NCBI RefSeq assembly: GCF_047470865.1
Contig: NZ_JAZDRH010000011.1
Location: forward strand, 1 to 64,000
Reading direction: 5' to 3'
Origin: JAZDRH01 sp047470865
Lineage (GTDB): Bacteria > Pseudomonadota > Gammaproteobacteria > Pseudomonadales > Pseudomonadaceae
Length of the DNA: 64,000 nt
The notes beneath the pieces are model-generated. The model did no database searches and was not told the origin of the DNA. It saw only the letters and a list, made by a program, of their open reading frames with translations. Positions 8,728 to 17,700 of this stretch are shown piece by piece. Every line of letters starts with the position of its first letter. The stretch's first letter is position 1. The position numbers and the translations under genes are program-made.

Positions 8728-9482
8728 TCTCTATCTATAGCAAATGCCGACCATGCTTGACGGGTTGGCATTACTTCTAAGCGATTAATATTGATGTGGT
8801 GGGGCAAACTCGCGACATAAAAAACCAACTCTGCAATATCTTCTGCTTCCAGTGGTTGTGTACCTGAATAGAGTTTATCAGATGCGGCTTGATCGCCTTT
8901 GGTGCGCACTAACGTAAATTCTGTTTCAGCCAATCCTGGTGCAATATCTGTAACACGAACACCTGTGCCTAATAAATCACAACGCAAATTATAACTAAAC
9001 TGCTGCACAAAGGCTTTGCTGGCGCCATAAACATGGCTACCTGGATACGGCCACTGCCCTGCAATTGAACCAATATTAATAATACTGGCGCCCTTCCCTG
9101 TGGCAATTAAGGTATTTACCAGTGCATGAGTAACATTTACCAAACCCGTGATGTTGGTATCAATCATAGTGTGCCAATCACTGAGATTAACTTTTTGTGC
9201 AGGCTCTGGCGCTAATGCCAGTCCAGCATTATTTAATAGGCAAGTAATCTGTTTAAAAGCCACAGGTAAGCTGTCAACTACTGTTTGCACTGCGTGACTA
9301 TCACGCACATCCAACTGAGCAATATGCACAGGTACTTGCTGACTTAGCTCTGCTGATAGCTCAGTGAGCCGTTCTAAACGGCGCCCTGTTAACACCAAAG
9401 ACCAGCCTGCTTTTGCAAAGCGACGCGCAGCTGCTCGTCCAAAACCTGAGGTTGCCCCCGTAATAAAGGCTACATGTGCCAT
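8724..9482 (-). CDS. SDR family NADP-dependent oxidoreductase, YdfG-like
   Basis: A classical short-chain dehydrogenase of 252 residues. The cofactor motif TGATSGFG is at residues 8-15, NNAG near 89, and the catalytic set is Ser in NIGSIAG with Tyr and Lys in YGASK near 151-155. Overall it resembles E. coli YdfG, which oxidises 3-hydroxy acids, serine or threonine and reduces malonic semialdehyde. Arg in TGRRLERL after beta-2 suggests NADP preference. The gene is not in an obvious operon. Confidence 0.88.
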   Translation of the reverse strand: MAHVAFITGATSGFGRAAARRFAKAGWSLVLTGRRLERLTELSAELSQQVPVHIAQLDVRDSHAVQTVVDSLPVAFKQITCLLNNAGLALAPEPAQKVNLSDWHTMIDTNITGLVNVTHALVNTLIATGKGASIINIGSIAGQWPYPGSHVYGASKAFVQQFSYNLRCDLLGTGVRVTDIAPGLAETEFTLVRTKGDQAASDKLYSGTQPLEAEDIAELVFYVASLPHHININRLEVMPTRQAWSAFAIDRD

Positions 9483-9562
9483 GCTTAACTATCTCTTAGA
9501 ATTCAGAATGCATCAAACTACCTTGTTCATAACCCAAAAATCAAACCTTCTGCTTATAAATT

Positions 9563-10123
9563 TTAATCCAATTTAGTAATTTGCACGTTAAACCAGTTTT
9601 GTATTTCATTAGGTGTTTCGTAACGATTAAGCCAATGCTTAAAATGAATATCGTAATCTAATTTAACTAGCAACTGTTTTAATTTACCTTCTGTCATGTC
9701 CAACAAAACCATGCCGTCTTGGCTGCGCTTATTACTTTGTCCATAACGAAATGAACAAAATAGGGTTCCATAGCTTTTTAGTAAGGATAAATAGTGGCTG
9801 ATAATGCGATAAAGTTGGTCATAGTCTAAAAAACGTAAGACTTCTCTTGCCCAAATACCTTCGTACTTTTTTTCTTCCTGCATAAAGTCATTGCTCAAAC
9901 GCAGCAGATCCTGAGCATTGGCGATAGGCCTATAATCAAGCTGATAATCCTTATCTAAAAAGTATTGCGCATCTGGGCTATGCATTGGGCATAAATATAA
10001 AATAGTGCCATACTTATTTACCTTCTCTAGAAACTCATCGTAAATATTTGCCCCCTAGTCAATTTGAAAACTGTCTGAAATAGTTTCTTCATAGAAAATA
10101 TTAAAAATCTGCTGCTTATCCAT
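9563..10123 (-). pseudogene. Decayed SAM methyltransferase-like gene with in-frame amber codon
   Basis: Read from ATG 10123, 12 bases after the MksG-like gene stop, the frame gives 22 residues, then TAG at 10057-10055, then stays open to 9563 (186 sense-like codons in all). The C-terminal half fits class I methyltransferases of the standalone type: YEGIWAREVLRFL, ALK-like SLLKSYGTLFCSFRYG and a terminal WFNVQI. The SAM motif expected as LDLGCGSGRD reads LYLCPMHSPD, so the glycine loop is gone. A shorter product could start at Met codon 9985 but would lack the SAM half. CAG to TAG is the simplest cause of the stop. Family call is moderate; inactivity is likely. Confidence 0.7.
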
Positions 10124-10135
10124 AGCTCGCCCTAT

Positions 10136-11020
10136 TCAATTTTCTATAACTAACAAGTTTAGCGGGATTTGCTTGACGATCTGTGTTTGTTGCAGTAATC
10201 CTTTAGCACTTTTAGTAATTAGTAATAAGTATTTTGCTAATGGCGATTCTGGATAACACTCTACATACTTATCCAAAGCTTTGTTATAAGGAAGCTGTTG
10301 TACGTTGAGTTGATAAGTGTTAGCTATTTTTTTTAGTGAATCCAATACTGGGAGCAAAATATGAGTATAGCCTTCTGTTAACGCAATATTTACGCCTCTA
10401 CTATCAAAATCCCCATAGTAAATACAAGGCAGCCCTTGCTGCACAGCTCTTGCTTTTAACGCAACACAACTTGTAGCTGCTTGGTCATGGCCTTTATAAA
10501 CTATCAACGCTAGCCTAGTATTGAGCGCCTTTTCTATAAAAACCAATGCATCTTTGCTGTAAAAAACATCCAGATTTTCTACCACTACTAATGCTTTGAA
10601 CTGCTGTAAATTGAGAGTTCTATAGTCAACATCTAAATAATAAAAACACTGAGGCTCTAGTAATTGACAGGACAAATAGTGTGCATTTATTGCGCAAACT
10701 AAATGATTAGCGCTAGGAGCTAAACGCTGATTCTTATTTTCCAGCATGTCATCTTCAATTTGCTCCATTGAAGTTTTACCTGCTGATATTTTATTTATTG
10801 ATGCAAGGTTAAGTTGAGCCAGTGTGTGTTCAATTTTCGCAATTAAATCTGTGTCAATGCGCAGTTTATGATTCGCCCGAAGGTGCTGCCGCAAATCTAT
10901 ATCATAGTATTCACACCATGTTTTTATTTGCTCTACAGCTTTCATGGCTAGTGGTTTATCTTGGGGCATTTTATTTTGGGCGTTACGCAAAACTCTGAGT
11001 GCAGTTCCACTTAAAATCAT
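10136..11020 (-). CDS. mksG: MksG/JetD-like Toprim nuclease subunit
   Basis: The 294-residue protein carries a Toprim-type active site: ALVVVENLDVF with Glu148, then YYGDFDSRG with Asp204 and Asp206. This VEN...F / GDxDxxG pair is typical of JetD/MksG, the plasmid-cutting subunit of Wadjet (Mks) systems. Residues 1-140 are mostly helical and basic and would form the DNA-binding arm; the chain is shorter than JetD proteins of roughly 380-400 residues. The SMC, MksE and MksF-like genes lie 1.8 kb upstream on the same strand, separated by a citrate transporter gene. A methyltransferase-like relic follows after 12 bases. An unrelated Toprim nuclease is the alternative. Confidence 0.72.
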   Translation of the reverse strand: MILSGTALRVLRNAQNKMPQDKPLAMKAVEQIKTWCEYYDIDLRQHLRANHKLRIDTDLIAKIEHTLAQLNLASINKISAGKTSMEQIEDDMLENKNQRLAPSANHLVCAINAHYLSCQLLEPQCFYYLDVDYRTLNLQQFKALVVVENLDVFYSKDALVFIEKALNTRLALIVYKGHDQAATSCVALKARAVQQGLPCIYYGDFDSRGVNIALTEGYTHILLPVLDSLKKIANTYQLNVQQLPYNKALDKYVECYPESPLAKYLLLITKSAKGLLQQTQIVKQIPLNLLVIEN

Positions 11021-11183
11021 TTTGCCTGCTCCCTACTTTTTATGCTTACATAGCTAAATACTAGATATGTCATAGTTGTAACAAGAAACCCAATTACCCT
11101 GCATGAATAACCGCACAAAATTTATAGATTTATGCAAAGAAGATATCAAAAGCTCTCTGGCTTACATTATTTTATTCTTAAAG

Positions 11184-11214
11184 TAAAAACCGGCTCAAAT
11201 TAAGCCGGTTGCTT
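11184..11214 (-). terminator. Terminator of citrate transporter gene
   Basis: A perfect 8-base stem (AACCGGCT and AGCCGGTT, 7-base loop) lies just past the stop at 11232 and is followed by a T-run on the minus strand. It isolates the MksG-like gene from transcription upstream. Confidence 0.8.
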
Positions 11215-11231
11215 ACTTGCCATGATAACCC

Positions 11232-12671
11232 TTAGTACAGCCCCATAACAGCACCAATACCTAAGGTAAAGAAACTAAAGAGCCAAATCCAACCAAATGA
11301 ATAACGCAAATGTTTCCCCATATCTGTCCCAGCTAATCCCATGGCAAGCCATGCGGCTGGCGAGAACGGGCTAACAAAAGTTCCCGCATTATTCCCAATG
11401 GCCATGGCATGCACCACTGAGGCGGAGTTAACTCCAGCTGTAACTGTCACATTCTGAACAATAGGCAGTAAACCATAGTAATAAGCATCAGTACTGGTAA
11501 ACAGATCCAAAGGCACCCCTAAAATACCTACAACAACATGTAATTTACTGACTAGAAAATCAGGCAGTATATAGGTTAGATTTAATGCCGTTGCTTTAAG
11601 CATTCCACTGCGATCCAACACGCCTAGAAAAATACCCGCTGCTAAAATAATAGCTACCATACTTATCGCTTGCGGAGCATGTTTAGAAACAATCTGCATT
11701 TGTTCTTTTGGCGTACTGTAGTTAAACAATAATGCAAGGGACAACACGATCATAAAAACCAATGTGGCTGGCAACAGACCAAATGCCAAGCAAATAATAG
11801 CGCCCACAATTAAGCTCGAGTTAAGTAGAGGCCGGACTGGTTTTTTAACTTCACTTGAGCTTTCATCTTTTGTTATATCTAGCTCATCTTTAAGTAAACT
11901 GTCCATTTGATAAGGTGTAGTACCCTTGGCGGCGGCTGCAACAATGCGTCGTTTCTCGCGTACTCCCATAACAGCAGCAAAAGCTACAGAGCCGAGAATA
12001 CCTAGCACTTGCACTAAAATAAGTGGGCGCCACAAGTCTGATACTTCTAGATTGGTTACACTGGAGGCACGCCCTAAAGGTCCTCCCCAAGGTACCATAT
12101 TCATCACGCCCATACTGATACACATAATCAGTAACATCAAATAAGGACTCATGCCTAAACGTTTATACAAGGGTAATAACGCAGGAATAATAATTAAAAA
12201 AGTAGCCGCACCAGAGCCATCTAGATGCACTACAGCAGCTACTAACGCAGTGATCATACAGACCACTATGACGTTACCTCTTGTGATGCTTACTAAGCGA
12301 CGAATCAAGGGATCGAAGATGTGCAAATCTTTCATGATACTGAAAAATAAAATAGCGAATAAAAACATACTCGCTACTGACGCAACCTTTACAATTCCCC
12401 AATTAACATAGTTCGCAAGGTGCTTAAAACTGTTACTTATAACATCCTGCCAGCTTGCCTCAGCTAAAGCTGCCAAAGCTTGCTCCCGCGTATGCTGATC
12501 TGTCAAAATATCTTTGTTTAGTTCCACCATGGCTATTTCCGGCATCAGTGCCACCGCAATAAAAAAGCCAACAACGGGAATACAGGACATCGCAATAATG
12601 GGGTTCAACTTCCCCATCATGAGCAAGGCCACAATGGTTACAATAATCAAAATACCTATTAACGTCAGCAA
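11232..12671 (-). CDS. CitMHS family citrate transporter
   Basis: The 479-residue protein has about 12 membrane helices and the CitMHS-type motif HLDGSGAATFLIIIPALLPLY in the first half, plus NMVPWGGPLGRAS and a late AIGNNAGTFVSPFSPAAWL. Members import metal-citrate or citrate with protons. A TTG at 12671 is the best start because GAGGGAG lies just upstream; an ATG lies 18 codons further in. No citrate lyase or two-component gene is next to it. It sits between the mks operon and the mksG-like gene and has its own terminator. Confidence 0.9.
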   Translation of the reverse strand: MLTLIGILIIVTIVALLMMGKLNPIIAMSCIPVVGFFIAVALMPEIAMVELNKDILTDQHTREQALAALAEASWQDVISNSFKHLANYVNWGIVKVASVASMFLFAILFFSIMKDLHIFDPLIRRLVSITRGNVIVVCMITALVAAVVHLDGSGAATFLIIIPALLPLYKRLGMSPYLMLLIMCISMGVMNMVPWGGPLGRASSVTNLEVSDLWRPLILVQVLGILGSVAFAAVMGVREKRRIVAAAAKGTTPYQMDSLLKDELDITKDESSSEVKKPVRPLLNSSLIVGAIICLAFGLLPATLVFMIVLSLALLFNYSTPKEQMQIVSKHAPQAISMVAIILAAGIFLGVLDRSGMLKATALNLTYILPDFLVSKLHVVVGILGVPLDLFTSTDAYYYGLLPIVQNVTVTAGVNSASVVHAMAIGNNAGTFVSPFSPAAWLAMGLAGTDMGKHLRYSFGWIWLFSFFTLGIGAVMGLY

Positions 12672-12858
12672 GTTAAGCTCCCTCTTTTGAATAATTTTTA
12701 GATGCAGTAGTGGCCCTAAACAACCTAGCAGTAGTTATCTACCTTTGCTATTTTTGAGCTAAGTATTAACCATTAACACCCAAGCAAAATACTTAGCTTT
12801 AAGAAAAAAAACATTGACTGGCCACTAATAAATCATAGATAGCATTTAGCTTAATAAT

Positions 12859-14091
12859 TCAGACTAAAACAACTTCTACATCTTTAATCCATAACACCTC
12901 ATTCCAGTAACTTGCGTAGCTTTCATCTCGGATGAGCTTAAATTTCTTCTGCTCTAAATCAGGTAAAGCATCATAGTAACCTATTACTTGAAATAGCCAC
13001 ATTTCACTATCCCAGTTCAACTGGCTTTGCACTAAATGCTCAACTGCGCTAAGTTTTCTACGTGTATCTAGTACTTCAATATAAAAGTTTTCAACATCCA
13101 GTTTTAGCTGTTGTTGGCGCGCTTGAATTTGCTCATCTTCAAACCAGACTATAACGCTATCTAAATTCACATCTATAGCTGTATCTAAACGCTGGCGAGC
13201 TGGTTGCTCTTGCACTAACTCAGCTAATAATGGTAAGTCTTGTGTTCTATCTAAGGCTAAATTCACTTTCGCTAACAGAGGGCTAGCTTGATTAATCAGA
13301 TCAGGAATAGCAGCACGTAAAGCGTAGTTCTCAGGTGTGAACTTAGGATGTGTCCGCAAAAAGTCGGACATCTGCTGAACTAACCAGCTACGTTCTTGCT
13401 GCTTGCGAAAGCGCGCAATCAGCTCCAATAAGCGCTGCTGCACTTCTCGCAAGCTACTATAGTGAGTGCTCATATGTGCCTGAAATTGGCTCACAAGCAG
13501 TTTACGCAGAGCACCATTTAACCCTGCATTTTCTATGAGCCGATCAAAATCAATTAAGGCAAAACCATCAAGTAAGCGCGTTACTTGCTTTTGGGCGCGC
13601 TGATTTTCGCGAATTTTCTCAGTTAAACTGGAAACAAAAGCAAAATCGGTATTAATACGTTTCCACAAGCTATCAATAGCACTAGAGAAGTTACTGTGTA
13701 TACCATCTACTACTTGGGTTAGATGCAGCAGGTGATCATCTGCCAATAAATAGTCACCGCGGTAATAAGCTTCTTTATAAGATTCAACAAGCGCTAGAAT
13801 ATGCTCTAAGTCTTCAGCAACATCCGCATTCACTGTGCGACGCTTTTCGTCGGCTAACATTTGTGCAATAAGATCGCACACTACTTTAGTCAACTTTAAA
13901 CCAGATTGTTCATCAGGGCGCCATAGAATTTGTGCATTGATTAATTTGCGTAGTGCCTGCTCAGTAAATGCGGCTTCATCAATAAACTCACTAAGATATC
14001 CATCCATTAAGGCTTTAGCGTGAGTGCCTAATAAACTTAAACGTTCTATTCCCGTTTGAACAAAAGAGCTGGCAACCTCTAACTTACTCAT
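12859..14091 (-). CDS. mksF: MksF-like kleisin subunit
   Basis: The 410-residue mostly helical protein fits the kleisin (MksF/JetA) position of a bacterial condensin. Residues 1-100 look like a winged-helix dimerisation region and the middle contains long amphipathic helices (for example VFLSSLTEKIRENQRAQK-like heptads). The C-terminal part ends with a beta-rich segment. It overlaps the preceding MksE-like gene by 4 bases (ATGA), third in the operon. I identify it mainly from context and fold character, since kleisin sequences diverge fast. It should bridge the SMC heads and recruit MksE. Confidence 0.72.
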   Translation of the reverse strand: MSKLEVASSFVQTGIERLSLLGTHAKALMDGYLSEFIDEAAFTEQALRKLINAQILWRPDEQSGLKLTKVVCDLIAQMLADEKRRTVNADVAEDLEHILALVESYKEAYYRGDYLLADDHLLHLTQVVDGIHSNFSSAIDSLWKRINTDFAFVSSLTEKIRENQRAQKQVTRLLDGFALIDFDRLIENAGLNGALRKLLVSQFQAHMSTHYSSLREVQQRLLELIARFRKQQERSWLVQQMSDFLRTHPKFTPENYALRAAIPDLINQASPLLAKVNLALDRTQDLPLLAELVQEQPARQRLDTAIDVNLDSVIVWFEDEQIQARQQQLKLDVENFYIEVLDTRRKLSAVEHLVQSQLNWDSEMWLFQVIGYYDALPDLEQKKFKLIRDESYASYWNEVLWIKDVEVVLV

Positions 14092-14714
14092 ATTTCCAGT
14101 CCTTGCTGAGTATGTTCTGGTTCTTCAAACGCTAGCCTTTCCTCATCACGAATAAAGCGCACTAAATCTAATAGATAATCAATTTTTCCAGTTACGCGAT
14201 AGTTTTGGCGGTCAGTGTGTGGCTGTTGCAAATAACCATGTTGCATAAGGCGATTAAAAATCTGCTTAATTTGCAAGGCTAAATCATCACTGGTTGATGC
14301 AAAAAACTTATCTGAGGCCAAACGTGCTACACGCTCACGTAAACTAGGATTATCTTGGCTGCGCAATACAAATTCAGGGGCTTGAATAATATCGCCTGCA
14401 ACTGGCGTAGCATCTAAGCCTAAAGTTTCTTGTACTAAAGCAAACCATTCGAGTAAGGGAAGCAGGCTATTCATGGTGGTAGCCAGTTGACTACTGAGTT
14501 CTTCTCGTACTTTAGGCGTTACCTCAAGCCAAGCTAAAAACCAAACGCTTTGCTCAGCATTGCTTGCCAATCTACGGTTAAGTGGGCGCAAATAAGTATC
14601 AAGCTGCTCACGTACCTCTTCATTTTGTAAATGACGAAATGCGTTGTCATCGCTGATCTGGCAAATAAACTGCCCCTGTAGTAATCGTTCAATTAAGTGG
14701 CCGTATTGCAACAT
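14088..14714 (-). CDS. mksE: MksE-like condensin subunit
   Basis: A 208-residue acidic protein of the MksE/JetB type, expected to hold two winged-helix domains; the second is visible near residues 145-190 as IFNRLMQHGYLQQP followed by NYRVTGKIDYLLDLV. In Mks complexes MksE dimers bind the MksF kleisin and DNA. The ATG at 14714 overlaps the SMC stop as TAATG, and the stop overlaps the next gene start, so the three genes must be translated together. Assignment rests on length, winged-helix pattern and position. Confidence 0.75.
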   Translation of the reverse strand: MLQYGHLIERLLQGQFICQISDDNAFRHLQNEEVREQLDTYLRPLNRRLASNAEQSVWFLAWLEVTPKVREELSSQLATTMNSLLPLLEWFALVQETLGLDATPVAGDIIQAPEFVLRSQDNPSLRERVARLASDKFFASTSDDLALQIKQIFNRLMQHGYLQQPHTDRQNYRVTGKIDYLLDLVRFIRDEERLAFEEPEHTQQGLEI

Positions 14715-17700
14715 TAGCGTGCCTCCTCTAATGCCTGAAGACGTTGAGATAAGCGGCTTAACTGAGGCTCAATACGTTTGAGCTGGCTACTTTGAGTAAT
14801 GGCTTGTTTCTCAATTAAATAGCGATTTTTGAACAACATCAGCACATCAGACTCTGGATTAGGGAAGGCGCCAACTATGTAAATATTATTGGCTTGGCAA
14901 GCATTAAATAATTTTTCCACATTGCGATAAGCTAAAGTGCCTATTTCGTCAATTGGCCAATGAATAGCAATTTGCGCATTACCGCGTAGTAAGCGTGTGA
15001 AAGCGAGCAGGAACTTACACAGAATCAAATAGGCCATACCATGACTAGAAGACTCTAGTAATTGACGGTCATTGCGAATCACCAAATCGGAGCCGCCTTC
15101 TGTTAAATGCAACTCCAAACGCAATAAGTTTTCAAAATTGAAGCTTTGGTCATTTTTAAGCAGATCAACCACGTCGCTAAGTACATTTAAGTACTGATCA
15201 CTAGGAAAAGGGGCATCTGACTTCTGCCATTCTTCATTGAGTTTATGGAAGTGTTTAAGCGGCTGCCAAAAGTCTAATTCATCAATAGTCGACTGAATAC
15301 GAACTTCAGATTTTTGAATACCTTCTAACTGCAAATCATCAGCCACTTCTTTACTGAGGCGACGGCTTTGCTCACTAATACGGCGATTTAAATCACGGAA
15401 AACCACAAAAAAAGATGAAAGTGCTTGTGAATAATTACGCCCCTGCTCCAATAGTTGATATTGCTGGTCTTGCAATAATTGAAGCATATTTTCTAAGACG
15501 GGCATTAATCGTTTCGCATTAACAAGCTGATATTCTTGTTCAATTTTTTTCTGCGCATTCAGTAAATACTGAACAAAGTCTTCATTTGCATTTTTTAATA
15601 AGTTATTTTGAAAAGCATTACTGGAGTCTTGTAACTTTCCATCCAGTTGAGATTTTTCCTGCATAGCGCGCTGAACACGCTCAATACGCTCACGTACATC
15701 ACCCGTATTTTCTTCTATTGGTTGCTGGCTTTGCTCTGAAAAATCAATATTTTCCAATTGTTTGAGTAACGGCTTAATAAAGCTTTGGTATTTATCATTG
15801 TCAGCTAATATTTGAACTTGCTGGCTCACTTGCTGACGAATCTGGTTACGTAAGCCCTGATAACAAGTTTGCAACTGCGCTAAACGTTCTTCTTCAATGC
15901 GTTGCTGCTCAATCAGTAGTGCTTCTGTTTCGCTTAACTGTGGTTTTATTTGCGCCCAATCTGTGCGCATAAAACGTTGATATTCAACTAGTTCGTCTGC
16001 ACGCTGTTCAGTTTCTTCAATTTTTTGAGATAACGCGCTGATGCGTTCTTCTTGTTCATGTAAACGTTTAGGATCAAGTTGCTTGGCTTCAAGTTCTTTA
16101 TCAAAAGCTTCTTTTAACTCTTTGATTTGTCTTTTATTTTCTTCTCGTTTTTCCAGCAAGCTTTGTTCATATTGCTTAATTTGTCGTGTAAAAATAGCAC
16201 GTTCATCTTGCCAGTCTGCTTCAAACTCTAACAAAAGATTTTTCTGTGTATGGGCTAACTCAGCTAAACGTTCTTTACGTAACTCCAATGTTTGTTGCTT
16301 TTGCCCTTCAAGCTGCTGTTTTTGCTGGCGCAACTGATCACGACGAGCAGCCAACAACGCTTTATGCTCTTCCTCTAAACGATCACGAGCCTCTCGGGCA
16401 AATTCAATATTGCGCTCGTACTTCTCTTGTAACTGTTTAGCTTGATCTAACTGTGTCTGTTTTTCCTGAACCTTTTGATTGATTGTTGCTTGCTCATTTT
16501 CAGCTGCTTTAAATTGCTCCTTTGCCTGTTCTAACACTGCTTGCGCTTGTGATAGTTGCTCGCGCAAATCAGCCTCGGCCTGTGCGTACTCGGGTAATTC
16601 AATAGCACTAAGATCAAGCTGTATATTAAAGAGCTGAGTACTCTCTGTTAACTGCAACTGTGGTGATAAATCCGTCCGTTCCAATAAGTCTTCACGAAGC
16701 ACTTTACCGACTTGATTTTCCCAACCGTCTAGATGACCACGCAAGAAATGACGTAAACTTCCTTCAGCAGGATCTAGTTGTTTTGATATGTACTGGCAGT
16801 GTTGTTCTGCTTTTTGTTGCGCATGACGTACTTTAGCTAGCCGATCTAACCCTTCACGCTGATCTATCTTGAGTTTCTGGAACTCTATTTGCAATGCCGT
16901 CAATACTTTAGATTGTTGCTGAAAAGACAATTGTTCTTGTTCTAGTCGTAACTGAGCTTGCGCTTTTTCATTCTGCTCAGCCTCACTTAATGCGCTTACA
17001 GATAAACGCGCCGCCACATCCGATAATTGCTGCGTTAATTGTTCTAGTTGCGCTGAAAACTGCATCTGTAAGTCTTGGGTTTGAGCGTCATGTTCATGCT
17101 GCAAGCTGACTTTTTTGTCTTCTTGTTGAGTTCGACACTGCTCTAAACGCTCGCGTAGCTGACTAATTTGTGCTTGAGTACGCTGCGTAAATTGATCTAG
17201 CTGTTTTGCCAGCTCTAACTCGCGTGCCTCTAATTGTTGCTGTGAGTCGCCAACTGCATCACGCAATAACTGCAAGTGTTGTTTCTGTTGCTCACGATCA
17301 GCACGCCACTGAGGTAACTGTTTTTGGGCCAGTTCTAAACCTTGCATGTCAGTTTCATAAAAATGTTCATAACGTGTTTGCAGATCAGTTAAACGTGTTT
17401 GTGTTGTCTGTAAATCACTACGAATTTGGCTAAGTAAGCTTTGCAGATCGGTGCGCTGTTTGTCATAAATCTCATGTTGCTGGGCTAATTCGGCCTCTAA
17501 TTGTGTTTTTTCCTTATCGGCTTGCTGGCTCGCTTCGGTTAGTAAAGCACTGTCTTTTTCTAAAAGTGGGTACAGCGCAAATAGTTGTTGTTCGGTATTA
17601 GTTAATGCTTGGGCTAGCTGTTGCACCTTACTAAATTCTTTTCTAAGACTATCAAGATGCATGGACTGGCGCATGTTTTGCACCCACTCACGCACCTGAC

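Noticed and set aside
11103..11186. A 27-codon plus-strand ORF in the mksG-citrate transporter gap
   Set aside because: There is no Shine-Dalgarno before its ATG and it runs into the terminator stem; likely chance.
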